Notes under the pieces: model-generated
What the model saw: only the letters and a program-made list of their open reading frames with translations
Database searches by the model: none
What the model was told of the DNA's origin: nothing
Source of the DNA: CAZCCM01 sp964616165
GTDB lineage: Bacteria > Bacillota > Clostridia > TANB77 > CAG-508
Reading direction: 5' to 3'
Assembly (NCBI GenBank): GCA_964616165.1
Contig: CAZTTS010000005.1
Span: 17,545-81,544, forward strand
DNA length: 64,000 nucleotides
Translations under genes and position numbers: made by a program
Shown here: positions 34,860 to 43,867 of the stretch, piece by piece
Layout of the letters: each line of letters begins with the position of its first letter
Position numbering within the stretch: position 1 is the first letter of the stretch

Positions 34860-36277
34860 TTAATTCCCTTTGTTTTTTTAATAATACTATCATCTTCATT
34901 ATCTATTACTTCATAACCTTTTAAGTTAATTTCATCTCTTAATTTATCTGCTAAAATATAATCTTTGTTTTTTCTAGCTGCATCTCTCTTGTTTTTTAAT
35001 TCTATAATTTCTTCTGGGATTAAAATTTCATTTTCATCTTTTTTATTATAATCTTCTTTATCTAAATCCAATGCTAAAAATTTATCAAAATTTTTTAATA
35101 GTTCAGCTATTTGTCTGCTTTTTATATTATATCTGGCTGCTTCCCATACAACAGACAATGCAACTGTTACATTCAAATCGTCATTAATAGCTTGTAAAAA
35201 TTGATTTTTCCACTCTTCTATTTTAAGTAACATTTCTTCATTAATATTATTACCCGCATTAATATGTTCATTATATAATTTTCTAAGTCTTTGAAGAGAA
35301 ATTTTAGCAGAGTTTAAAGCTTCAAAAGTAAAATTAGTTTTAAATCTATAACTTGAAGAATAAACAAAATATCTAAAGTCTAAAGGAGAATAACCCTTCT
35401 CAATTAAATCTGTAACATAATATACATTACCTAAAGACTTACTCATTTTTTCATTTTCAACAACTAAAAATTCTGAGTGCATCCAAAAATTAGATGGTAT
35501 TTCACCACTATGTCCCTTAGATTGAGCAATTTCATTTTCATGATGATATCTAATATGATCTATTCCACCAGTATGGATATCAAAAGGCTTTCCTAGATAT
35601 TTCTCAGAAATAACAGAACATTCTAAATGCCATCCCGGATACGAATACCCAAAAAAACTATCCCACTTCATAATATGATTTTCTGGTGCTTTAATCCATA
35701 AAGCAAAGTCTGTAACATTTTTCTTTTCTGAAATATCAGATATTCTTTGTTTTTTATTTATATCCTCTATTATAATTTTAGATAATACTCCATATTTATC
35801 TAATTTAGATGTATCAAAATATACGGTTTTGGAAGTTTCATATGCATAACCTTTTTCCAATAAGTCTTTAACATATTTTTCCATTTCCTTAATTTCATCT
35901 GTAGCTCTTATAACCATCTCTGGAACTTCAATATTTAGTAATTCAGCATCATCAAAAAAGAATTTTTCATAGTATTCAGCTATTTCTTTTGGAGATTTCC
36001 CTTCTTTTATAGCTGCTAAAATCATTTTGTCTTCACCTGCATCTCCATCAGAAACCAAATGTCCTACATCAGTTATATTCATAACTTGTTTAACTATATA
36101 ACCATTATATTTAAACATTCTTCTTAAGATGTCATTAAAAATATATGTTTTGAAATTACCTATATGTGCTCTATCATAAACCGTAGGCCCACATGAATAT
36201 ATTTTAACCATATCTTCTTTTATTGGTTTAAATTCATCTTTATTTTTAGTTAATGTATTATATAAGTATATTTTCAT
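34856..36277 (-). CDS. cysS: Cysteinyl-tRNA synthetase
   Basis: A 473-residue class I synthetase that charges tRNA-Cys. The HIGH-type motif is AHIGNFKTYIF within CGPTVYDRAHIG, which also carries the first zinc Cys. Further signatures are WHLECSVIS, HHENEIAQSKG (zinc ligands) and the KMSKSLGN loop. Length is normal. No T-box leader is seen, since the gene lies nine bases after PBP1A in a compact run. It is followed with overlap by the DUF1189-like gene. Confidence 0.97.
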   Translation of the reverse strand: MKIYLYNTLTKNKDEFKPIKEDMVKIYSCGPTVYDRAHIGNFKTYIFNDILRRMFKYNGYIVKQVMNITDVGHLVSDGDAGEDKMILAAIKEGKSPKEIAEYYEKFFFDDAELLNIEVPEMVIRATDEIKEMEKYVKDLLEKGYAYETSKTVYFDTSKLDKYGVLSKIIIEDINKKQRISDISEKKNVTDFALWIKAPENHIMKWDSFFGYSYPGWHLECSVISEKYLGKPFDIHTGGIDHIRYHHENEIAQSKGHSGEIPSNFWMHSEFLVVENEKMSKSLGNVYYVTDLIEKGYSPLDFRYFVYSSSYRFKTNFTFEALNSAKISLQRLRKLYNEHINAGNNINEEMLLKIEEWKNQFLQAINDDLNVTVALSVVWEAARYNIKSRQIAELLKNFDKFLALDLDKEDYNKKDENEILIPEEIIELKNKRDAARKNKDYILADKLRDEINLKGYEVIDNEDDSIIKKTKGIK

Positions 36278-36285
36278 AATATCCT

Positions 36286-39200
36286 TTACGGCGTTGGTGG
36301 AGGCTCATTTTCATCGTCATCATCGTCATCATCACCATTATTATTTTCTAATTCCTCTTTTATTTCTATTATTCTTTGAACAGCATTATTAAGCTTTGTT
36401 TTATTTGCTTCAGAAATTAAATTTTTAATTGCTGAACTAAGTGCATCATACTTAGATTTTGCATTATTCACTTTTGCTTCATCTTCTATTGTTAAAGCAC
36501 TAATTTCTGGTAGAGCTTCAATTAAGTCAGATATTTCTTTAGCTTTCTTTGAGTTATCCGCTTCAATTTTAGCACATTTATCACATTTCTTGGTTGGTGC
36601 CTTATATTTTCGGTCAGCAGCTACTAAATTATTATCTTTCTTTAAAAACACTTTTTTTATTGTATTTTTACAGGCAGCAGAAGGAAGTAAGCCTGAAACT
36701 TTACACACTTCTACTTCTTCATGATGTTCACATGTTTCTGTTGGCTCAGTACCTTTTACAAAATATTCAGTATATACTCTTGAACCTCTAGGATCCTTTT
36801 TACAATACTTACCAGGCAACATACCTGAATCTCTACACACTGCAACTTGAACTATCCCATCTGGTCGCTCAAATTCTCCTCCAGATTTATAATATTTAGC
36901 ATGAATTGCTCTCATATTATTTCTCCAAATTAAACCTGCTGGATTGATACCTCCCCAATAAATATGTTCTGCAACATCAAAACCATACCATACTGCTGCA
37001 GTAAGTTTTGGTGTAAACCCACAAAGCCATCTGTCTTTATCGTCATTTGTTGTTCCTGTTTTAACTCCTGTTTCAAAACCTGATACTTTTGCATAACTTC
37101 CAGTTCCTTCAGCTCCTACAACAGTTGAAGTCATCATTTTTTGTAAAATAAAAGCATTTTGCTCACTTAAAACTCTTTCTTTTTTCTGTTGCGGTTTTAA
37201 AACTACTTTACCTGCAGAATTTTCAACTTTTAATACAAAAGTAGGTTCAATAAATTCTCCACCATTAGCTATAGCAGCATATGCGCCCGCTACTTGTGTA
37301 GATGAAACACCATATGTTAAACCACCCAGAGCTAAAGAAGCAATATTTTTATCTGCTTCAACTATTCTAAAGCCTACGGATTCTAAAAACTTAGCTGATG
37401 TTTCTTCTCCCATTTCTGCAACTGCTTTTAAGAAAATTATATTATTTGAAACTTCAATTCCTTTTCTAATATTAGTATATCCTCTATAACCATACCCAAA
37501 GTTATTAAACCCTCCAAAAGGTGTATCATCAAAAACTGTAGCAGCAGTCATACCACCACTTTCAAGAGCGGGTGCTGCAACTCCAATAGGTTTCATTGAA
37601 GATCCTAGTTGTCTTAAAGTTCTTGTTGTTCTATTCCAATCACCTTTTGTCATTATAACATCTGAACCTAAACCACCAACAGCAACCAAAACTTGTCCTG
37701 TTTTATGATCAATAATTGTCATAGAAGCTTGAGATTTTACTCCTTTTTTCAAATTACTATTCAGCCTATAATAGCTATCTTTCATATCATCTTCTGCAAT
37801 TTTCTGCATACCAGAATTTTGAGTAGTATATATTTTATATCCTCCATTATATAATTGTATTTCAGCTAATTCTCTAGTTATTTCTTTTTCTTTCATAAGC
37901 ATTTCTACAACTTCATCAATTGCTGCATCAGTAATATATGAATATTTTAAAGTTGACTTTGATTTTTGCCCATGACTGAATTTAAAGCCTTTTTCTGTTT
38001 CAGCTACTGCTTTTTCATAGTCTTCTTTAGATATCCATTTTAAGTCTTTATATATTTTATTTAAAACTGTTATAGTTCTATTTTTAATTTCTTCTCTATT
38101 GTTTTCTTTAACTTTATCTAATTTAGCCTTTTCCTTCTCTTTTTTAGATAGTTTTTTATTATCATCTATTTCTTTAGCTTCCTTTTCACTTAAATCATCA
38201 ATAGACAATAGGAATGGATTATACGCATTTGGCATATGATTAATACCTGCCATAAATGCTGCTTCAGCCATTGTTAAATCTTTTTGTGATTTACCAAAGT
38301 AATAGTCTGAACCCAGTGCAACACCGTGAATATTATCTCCACCAACAAAAATTACATTTAAATATAGCTCTAATACTTGTTCCTTTGTAATTTCTCTTTC
38401 TACTTGTAGAGCTCTTGTAATTTCTCTTAATTTTCTTTCCCAACTTCTTTCATCATCTTCAGTAATATTTTTAATTAATTGTTGTGTAATAGTACTAGCA
38501 CCATAATCAGATTGACCCCTTTTAAGCAAATATGATACTGTTGCAGAAATTGTTCTTTTAAAGTCTACACCTTTATGTTTATAAAATCTTTCGTCTTCAA
38601 TAGCAATATACATTTTGGGTAGATATTCTGGCATTTCTGACAATGTTACTATTTCTCTTTTTTCATCATCAACTAGTGTAGCAACTAACTTTCCAGATCT
38701 ATCATAAACCGTTGAATTTTCATTAGCAATTATTAAATCTTCTTTTGTTAAAGATTTATCTTGTCCAAAAACTCCAAAAATATATGCAAATGCTAAACCT
38801 ACAAGAAGTAAAAATACCGCTAAGAATATTGATACAAGCCATTTTAAAATTAATTTAAATTTACTCTTTGGCTTCTTTCTTTTTTTACTTTTTTTCCCTT
38901 GTTTTGTAGGAGCTTTTTTAACATTCCCTTTGGTTGACCTAGTTTTCTTATTCGGTTTTTTTCTTTTTCGACTACTTCTTGGCATATTTTCATCCTCATC
39001 TATTATATTCTTTTTAGAATCTTTAATTATTTTATTATCTTTTTCTTCATTATTATCCATATACATTTTGTTTAAATTAGGAACATCAAAGTTTAATTCA
39101 TTAGTTTCAGAATTAAAAATCTTTTTATCTTCCTTAGATAATTTTGACTCTATTTCTTGAACATTAATAATTTTAGTGGCATCTCCACTCGGAATATATC

Positions 39201-39327
39201 TGTCACCAAATTGTTCTTCTAATTCTTTTATCCTTTGTAACTGTTTGTCTGCTAATTCATTTATTGAATCTTTGTCTTGAAGTTCTTCATCAACTTCCTT
39301 GCCTTTATTGTCCGTTTTTTTGCTCAT
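36286..39327 (-). CDS. Class A penicillin-binding protein (PBP1A type)
   Basis: A 1013-residue bifunctional peptidoglycan synthase. A long charged cytoplasmic part (1-160, with KKPNKKTRSTKG and KKSKKRKKPKSKFK) precedes one membrane helix at about 164-190. The GT51 transglycosylase domain shows AIEDERFYKHKGVDFKR and GASTITQQLIKN. The transpeptidase domain has the Ser in LGSSMKPIG, then SNN and KTGTTNDDKDRW. The C-terminus adds a Cys-rich segment (eight Cys, such as CKVSGLLPSAAC and CDKCAK) and ends in a seven-Asp run and Pro-rich tail. The Cys-rich tail may form extracellular disulfides. It is flanked by a terminator at 39471. Confidence 0.94.
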   Translation of the reverse strand: MSKKTDNKGKEVDEELQDKDSINELADKQLQRIKELEEQFGDRYIPSGDATKIINVQEIESKLSKEDKKIFNSETNELNFDVPNLNKMYMDNNEEKDNKIIKDSKKNIIDEDENMPRSSRKRKKPNKKTRSTKGNVKKAPTKQGKKSKKRKKPKSKFKLILKWLVSIFLAVFLLLVGLAFAYIFGVFGQDKSLTKEDLIIANENSTVYDRSGKLVATLVDDEKREIVTLSEMPEYLPKMYIAIEDERFYKHKGVDFKRTISATVSYLLKRGQSDYGASTITQQLIKNITEDDERSWERKLREITRALQVEREITKEQVLELYLNVIFVGGDNIHGVALGSDYYFGKSQKDLTMAEAAFMAGINHMPNAYNPFLLSIDDLSEKEAKEIDDNKKLSKKEKEKAKLDKVKENNREEIKNRTITVLNKIYKDLKWISKEDYEKAVAETEKGFKFSHGQKSKSTLKYSYITDAAIDEVVEMLMKEKEITRELAEIQLYNGGYKIYTTQNSGMQKIAEDDMKDSYYRLNSNLKKGVKSQASMTIIDHKTGQVLVAVGGLGSDVIMTKGDWNRTTRTLRQLGSSMKPIGVAAPALESGGMTAATVFDDTPFGGFNNFGYGYRGYTNIRKGIEVSNNIIFLKAVAEMGEETSAKFLESVGFRIVEADKNIASLALGGLTYGVSSTQVAGAYAAIANGGEFIEPTFVLKVENSAGKVVLKPQQKKERVLSEQNAFILQKMMTSTVVGAEGTGSYAKVSGFETGVKTGTTNDDKDRWLCGFTPKLTAAVWYGFDVAEHIYWGGINPAGLIWRNNMRAIHAKYYKSGGEFERPDGIVQVAVCRDSGMLPGKYCKKDPRGSRVYTEYFVKGTEPTETCEHHEEVEVCKVSGLLPSAACKNTIKKVFLKKDNNLVAADRKYKAPTKKCDKCAKIEADNSKKAKEISDLIEALPEISALTIEDEAKVNNAKSKYDALSSAIKNLISEANKTKLNNAVQRIIEIKEELENNNGDDDDDDDENEPPPTP

Positions 39328-39470
39328 TTTATCCCCTTAATAAAACCAATAAATTTATATTTTTATTATATTATATATTGTTATAAAAATAAAGAATAAA
39401 CTCTATTTTAAAGTTATTAAATACCAATTTACTAAAAAATATTATATAACAAAAAAGATATTATTACAAA

Positions 39471-39498
39471 AAAAAGAACAAGAATATTTGTTCTTTTT
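39471..39498 (-). terminator. Bidirectional-looking terminator hairpin between the winged-helix gene and PBP1A
   Basis: AAAAAGAACAA and TTGTTCTTTTT pair perfectly over 11 bases around a six-base loop. The minus strand continues into a T-run, 46 bases after the winged-helix gene stop. PBP1A begins 144 bases further on, so it should have its own promoter. Confidence 0.7.
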
Positions 39499-39543
39499 AA
39501 TATATTTTAAATTAGATTTTATTTTCTCTTTTTTATTTTTGTT

Positions 39544-40458
39544 TTATTTGTTTTTCCAAATATCATTTTTTACATTTTCTAAGTCTAAATCTTTATTTTT
39601 AATTGTAAATTTAAATAAAGTTGTTGCTATATCTTCTTCTAACAACATAAGATCATATGTAAAATACAGATTAGGTATGTCAATATTATTTAATAATATA
39701 GTTTTATATACTTCAGCCATATGTTTTTTGTCTTCACATACTAATACTAGATCTATATTACCTTTCGAGCCTGATGAAAAGAACTCTGAATATATTTTTA
39801 ATCGAGTATTTAAGTCTTCATCATCATTATCTCGTCTTATACTGTCAACAAACACAGACATACTTTTCTTTAAGCTTTTGTTTTCAAACTTAATAAATCC
39901 CTTAGTATATAGTTTTCTATTATATTGTTTAGAAACTATTTCAAAGCTTGCTTCATCAGACACATATGATGCATTTTTCAAAACATGTGCAATTATCATT
40001 TGATTTGCAGCTAATCTTCTTTTTATACTATCAACAGTTTTTAAATTGTCAGTAGCTCTCCACTCTGATTTAATTTCTCTTGCTTCTAATAAATATTTCC
40101 CGTTTTTTTCTAAAGAATACACTTTATATGCTGATTTTTCTTCAAAAGTTGAAAAATAGCACCTAGAAAGTAATTTCCCTTTTAACATTTGATCTAATTT
40201 TCTTGAAAGTTTTTTAGTATTACTAAATGAATAACCTTTAAGAGAAAGCAATTGATTTATTTGTCTAGAAGTCATAAACTCATATTTGTTTATTAATTCT
40301 AAAATATCATATTCTAATTCTCCTAAATGTTCTCTTTGAATTTTAGATACAACTTGATTAATAGAAACATAACCATCATATCCATCGAAGACTTTCTTTT
40401 CACCTTCAATCATTTTAAAAGGTGATTCATCTGCTTGAATTTCACTATCTTTAATCAT
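39544..40458 (-). CDS. Winged-helix-containing protein of unknown function
   Basis: A 304-residue soluble protein. Residues about 45-115 look like a winged helix: LEYDILELINKYEFMTSRQINQLL then a KKLSRKLDQMLKGKLLSRCYF recognition-helix/wing pattern and a tyrosine-rich strand. The remainder is alpha/beta with no motif I can name; the order faintly recalls replication-relaxation proteins, which carry an N-terminal winged helix. AGGAGGAATT precedes the ATG. A terminator follows. It may be a regulator or DNA-binding protein. Confidence 0.5.
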   Translation of the reverse strand: MIKDSEIQADESPFKMIEGEKKVFDGYDGYVSINQVVSKIQREHLGELEYDILELINKYEFMTSRQINQLLSLKGYSFSNTKKLSRKLDQMLKGKLLSRCYFSTFEEKSAYKVYSLEKNGKYLLEAREIKSEWRATDNLKTVDSIKRRLAANQMIIAHVLKNASYVSDEASFEIVSKQYNRKLYTKGFIKFENKSLKKSMSVFVDSIRRDNDDEDLNTRLKIYSEFFSSGSKGNIDLVLVCEDKKHMAEVYKTILLNNIDIPNLYFTYDLMLLEEDIATTLFKFTIKNKDLDLENVKNDIWKNK

Positions 40459-40539
40459 AATTCCTCCTATATCAAAAATTATTTAATATATTTTCAATAA
40501 CTAATATTATTAATTATTGTATTATCTAGCATTGATTAC

Positions 40540-41265
40540 TTAAATATATTTTATCTCATCTATCTTAAGATGTCTATACTCTCCACTTTTTAAATCATTT
40601 ATATCAATTTTACCAATCATACTTCTATGTAATGAAATGATTTTTAAATTTAAACTTTGAAACATTCTTCTAACTTGTCTGTTTTTCCCCTCAGATAATG
40701 TTATTTCTACCTTACTATATTGTTTTTCTTTATTATATTCTAATAATTTAACTTTAGCTTTTCTTGTTTTATATCCATCATCTAAATATACACCAGATTG
40801 CAATTTATCTAAATTGGTTTTACTAATCTTTTTTTCGATTTTAACAATATATGTTTTAGTAATATTATTTGATGGATGTGTTATTTTATTAATAAAATCT
40901 CCATCATTAGAAAATATTAATGCTCCTGAAGTATACATATCTAGTCTACCTGCTGAGACTAATCTTTTATCTGTTTTAATTAAATCTACAACTTTTGGTC
41001 TATTAAATTGTTCAATATTTGTAGTAATATAGCCTATTGGTTTATTTATTATATAGTATTCAAATTCTTCTTTTTTTAATATCTTTCCTTTAAATTCAAC
41101 AATATCATCTAGTTTTACTTTTGTTCCTAATTCTTTTACTACTTCCCCATTTACTTTAATTTTACCTTCAGCTATTAATTCATCTGCTTTTCTTCTAGAA
41201 CAAAGTCCTGTTGAGGCTATAAATTTTTGCAATCTTTCTTCTTTTTCTTCCATTTCTTCTCTCAT
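40540..41265 (-). CDS. RluB/RsuA-family 16S/23S rRNA pseudouridine synthase
   Basis: A 241-residue enzyme. An S4 RNA-binding domain at 10-58 (RLQKFIASTGLCSRRKADELI) is followed by the synthase domain with catalytic Asp109 in AGRLDMYTSGALIF and the late motif EGKNRQVRRMF. In B. subtilis and E. coli this group modifies 23S or 16S rRNA. The ATG directly follows the upstream stop (TAAATG); the Met four codons in is an alternative start. It is paired with a RluD-type enzyme immediately upstream. Confidence 0.9.
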   Translation of the reverse strand: MREEMEEKEERLQKFIASTGLCSRRKADELIAEGKIKVNGEVVKELGTKVKLDDIVEFKGKILKKEEFEYYIINKPIGYITTNIEQFNRPKVVDLIKTDKRLVSAGRLDMYTSGALIFSNDGDFINKITHPSNNITKTYIVKIEKKISKTNLDKLQSGVYLDDGYKTRKAKVKLLEYNKEKQYSKVEITLSEGKNRQVRRMFQSLNLKIISLHRSMIGKIDINDLKSGEYRHLKIDEIKYI

Positions 41266-42267
41266 TTATATTTTACTTTCATTTCTTAATATTTTCAAAA
41301 TATCTTCAAATTCTTTTGGAATTTTGCTTTTAATATCTTTTATATTATCATCCACATCAAGAAATTTTAGCGAAATAGCATGTAATAATTGAGAATTAAT
41401 ATTAAAATCATTTTTACCTTTAGAATATTTTTTATCTCCAACAATTGGATAACCAATTTGAGAAAAATGAACACGAATTTGATGAGTTCTTCCTGTTTCT
41501 ATATTAATACTGACTAATGTATAGTTTTTAAATCTTTCTAATACTGTAAAATATGTTATAGCTTCTCTCCCTTTTAAATTTGCTTCCATTTTTTTAAAAT
41601 CTGATCTAGATCTTAAAATTGGCATATCAATTTTACCTTTGTTTTCTTGAATATTCCCTCTTACTAATGCTATATATTCTTTTTCAATTTCTCTTTTTTT
41701 AAACAAAGCTTCATAATATTTATGTGATTTATTGTTTTTTGCTACTAATAATAATCCAGATGTATCTTTATCTAAACGATGAACAATTCCTGCTCTTTCT
41801 TCACCATATAGATTTGATAAATTATATTTATCTTTCAAAATAGATACAATAGAAATATCTTCCTTCCCCACTCCAGAATAAACAACAAGACCTTTAGGTT
41901 TATTAACTATTAATATATCTTTATCTTCATAAAGGATTTCTAATTCTATATTTTTTAAATCTTTTTCTTCTTCCTTTGTTTTACTTTTAATATTTGTTTT
42001 TTCATTCTTTTTTGTAATTTCATCAGCTTCTTTTTGTTTTAAAAGACTTAATGCTTCTTCTTTCTTTAAATTAATTTTATTAAAATCTTCCAAAGAAAGC
42101 TTAGAATGCGTTTTTGTAATTTTTCTTTTACCTAGAAGAATCTTTTCTGTTTCAATAAGAAATACTGCTTCTTGTCTTGATATATTATATTCTTGAGCTA
42201 AAAGCTTATCTATTCTTTCTAATTTATTTATTTTTTCCATATTCTCTATCTCTTCAGTCTTTTCCAT
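41266..42267 (-). CDS. RluA/RluD-family pseudouridine synthase with S4-like N-terminus
   Basis: A 333-residue enzyme. An N-terminal S4-like segment (KLERIDKLLAQEYNISRQEAVFLI) is separated from the catalytic domain by a Lys/Glu-rich linker of about 40 residues (80-107). The catalytic signature GIVHRLDKDTSGLLLVAK holds Asp168 at 161-178. Later GRTHQIRVHFSQIGYPIVGD is typical. It isomerises uridines in 23S rRNA or tRNA. Start among several early Mets is uncertain. It abuts the RluB-type gene and follows the HD hydrolase gene by 32 bases. Confidence 0.88.
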   Translation of the reverse strand: MEKTEEIENMEKINKLERIDKLLAQEYNISRQEAVFLIETEKILLGKRKITKTHSKLSLEDFNKINLKKEEALSLLKQKEADEITKKNEKTNIKSKTKEEEKDLKNIELEILYEDKDILIVNKPKGLVVYSGVGKEDISIVSILKDKYNLSNLYGEERAGIVHRLDKDTSGLLLVAKNNKSHKYYEALFKKREIEKEYIALVRGNIQENKGKIDMPILRSRSDFKKMEANLKGREAITYFTVLERFKNYTLVSINIETGRTHQIRVHFSQIGYPIVGDKKYSKGKNDFNINSQLLHAISLKFLDVDDNIKDIKSKIPKEFEDILKILRNESKI

Positions 42268-42299
42268 TTCTCACATCTTTCTAAATTTCACTATATTTT

Positions 42300-42842
42300 T
42301 TATTTGTTTTCTTTATCAAAATTAATAGACATATATTCTTTTTCAAGTTCTTTGTATATTGGTTCATTTTCTATATCTTTCTTTGCTATTTCTAAAAAGA
42401 TTTCGTATTTTTTTAATAATATCTTTCTTTTTTCAATATTTACTAGTTTTATATATTTTATATTATCTAATAGGTCTGCACATTTTACTATTAATGCTTC
42501 AAAACCGTATTTAGAACAATTTTCATACATTGTTTTTGCTTGACTTATTTCATCTGAAATTGAAGAATCAAAACTAACTATTTCAACAATTTCTCTTATT
42601 TTAACTCCAAATTTATTTTCTATATCATAAACACTTATTAATGTATCTTCCAATAAATCGTGTAAAATTCCTGATAAAATTATTTCTCTTGAATAATTAT
42701 GTGAATATAAAATCATGCCTACTTTGAAACTATGAAGTAATACAGGTTTAGGATTATGTCCTGACTTACTTAAATTCTTTGCAACACAATGTAATGCTTC
42801 ATCCATTTCCTTTTCTAAATTAGTATTTATTTGTTTAAACAT
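42300..42842 (-). CDS. Stand-alone RelA/SpoT-type HD domain protein (possible small alarmone hydrolase)
   Basis: A 180-residue HD-domain protein. The metal and catalytic pattern is complete by eye: His37 in LLHSFKVG, His61-Asp62 and Glu65-Asp66 in GILHDLLEDT, and Asp123 in VKCADLLDNI. This order matches the (p)ppGpp hydrolase half of SpoT and Mesh1-type single-domain hydrolases. There is no synthetase domain or TGS/ACT part. It may remove ppGpp, or act on another nucleotide. It lies just upstream of the two pseudouridine synthases. Confidence 0.65.
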   Translation of the reverse strand: MFKQINTNLEKEMDEALHCVAKNLSKSGHNPKPVLLHSFKVGMILYSHNYSREIILSGILHDLLEDTLISVYDIENKFGVKIREIVEIVSFDSSISDEISQAKTMYENCSKYGFEALIVKCADLLDNIKYIKLVNIEKRKILLKKYEIFLEIAKKDIENEPIYKELEKEYMSINFDKENK

Positions 42843-42906
42843 TTTATTTTCTCTTTTTTAATAGATTTGACACTATGCATATATTATATATGAAATTGAT
42901 TTAAAA

Positions 42907-42930
42907 AAGTAGTATATTGATATACTACTT
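42907..42930 (-). terminator. Terminator after the ssb-like gene
   Basis: AAGTAGTATA and TATACTACTT form a perfect 10-pair stem around a four-base loop. On the minus strand it is followed by TTTTTTAA. It lies about 90 bases after the stop at 43022. Confidence 0.8.
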
Positions 42931-43021
42931 ATTCTTTCTTTTGGTTTTCTTTTTTTATTTATTATTTTTTGTTTTTATTGTTTATTGTTTGTTTTGGGAT
43001 TTTATTTTTTGTTTTTTAAAA

Positions 43022-43708
43022 TTAAATGTTTGAATTTTTAGAAGCAAGTTCTTCAATAATTTCATTAATATCTTCTTGTGGTAGTTCTAAAGTTCCAATT
43101 GAAACTTCATATGCTACTCTTTCTTCCACATGTCCTTCTTTTAATTCTTTATTATATTGTCTACTTTGCATTCTTCCTACAATTCTAACTGTTTGACCTA
43201 CTTCTAAGTTTTCAGAGAATCTAGCATTTCTTCCCCAAGCAATGCAAGGCAAATAATCGCTTTTCCCATAAGGTCTATTTACAGCTAATAGTATATCTGA
43301 AATTTCTCTTCCAAATGGAGTTTTTCTATAAATAGGTTTTTTACAAATATGACCAATTAATTCTACTTCATTAGTAGTTTCTAGATTTTCATCTTCTTTA
43401 AGTTCAGTATCTGATACAACTCTAATATCTTTAACAAAAACATTTAAAAGTAATCTTCTTCTATTGTCTTCTTCATTATAATGATTATATGATCTTAGTT
43501 GACCTTTAATTTCAACCATTGTACCTGGTTCAATATTTTTACCCATTATAATTCTTTCAGAAACAATGATTCCAATTTCATCAACATCTCCACTTAATCT
43601 CTTTACTTGGACTTTTGTATCAAAAAATTTTTCACTATATATTTCGTGGTTTAACTTTATCTCAGTTGTAATTTTACCAACAAGTATAATATTGTTGTTT
43701 TCCATAGT
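43022..43708 (-). CDS. Tandem OB-fold single-stranded DNA-binding protein
   Basis: A 228-residue protein counted from MENNNIILVG, which has AAAGGAGTATACT directly upstream; an earlier Met at 43774 lies inside the promoter and is rejected. Two SSB-like OB folds are visible: about 6-105 (IILVGKITTEI ... MVEIKGQLRSY) and about 113-215 (VELIGHICKKPIYRKT, YLPCIAWGRNARFSENLEVGQTVRIVGRMQSR). It is probably a replication or repair accessory ssDNA-binding protein rather than the main SSB, since it lacks a clear acidic DDIPF-type tail. It has its own promoter and terminator. Confidence 0.75.
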   Translation of the reverse strand, partial: TMENNNIILVGKITTEIKLNHEIYSEKFFDTKVQVKRLSGDVDEIGIIVSERIIMGKNIEPGTMVEIKGQLRSYNHYNEEDNRRRLLLNVFVKDIRVVSDTELKEDENLETTNEVELIGHICKKPIYRKTPFGREISDILLAVNRPYGKSDYLPCIAWGRNARFSENLEVGQTVRIVGRMQSRQYNKELKEGHVEERVAYEVSIGTLELPQEDINEIIEELASKNSNI

Positions 43709-43751
43709 ATACTCCTTTATCTTTCTTATGTGTTTTTTAAAATGTAGTATT

Positions 43752-43780
43752 ATTATATCACAAAAATGAGCCAATGTAAA
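43752..43780 (-). promoter_or_regulatory. Promoter of the ssb-like gene (TTTACA-17-TATAAT, extended -10)
   Basis: On the minus strand -35 TTTACA (43775-43780) and -10 TATAAT (43752-43757) are 17 bases apart, with TGA before the -10. The segment TTTTTGTGATATAATAA is also found at the peroxiredoxin promoter. Confidence 0.65.
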
Positions 43781-43807
43781 ACATTATAATGCTTACAGAC
43801 TCATTTT
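43763..43807 (-). terminator. Hairpin after thrS, overlapping the ssb promoter
   Basis: AAAATGAG and CTCATTTT form an eight-pair perfect outer stem. Inside it TGTAA and TTACA add a second stem. On the minus strand TTTTTG follows. It starts about 60 bases after the thrS stop and the ssb -35 lies within it, so readthrough and promoter use could interfere. Confidence 0.5.
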
Positions 43808-43867
43808 ATATTCCTAATAATTTTTATTTTAAAAGTTTTATATAACTTTTTAATTCTATTTGATTTA

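Noticed and set aside
36286..36340. Asp-run coding repeat at the end of PBP1A as a mobile or CRISPR-like repeat
   Set aside because: It is a simple GAT/GAC codon run in frame, explained by protein low complexity.
43709..43774. Longer ssb-like start at 43774
   Set aside because: The extension covers the -10/-35 promoter and lacks a ribosome site; AAAGGAG is correctly placed for the ATG at 43708.
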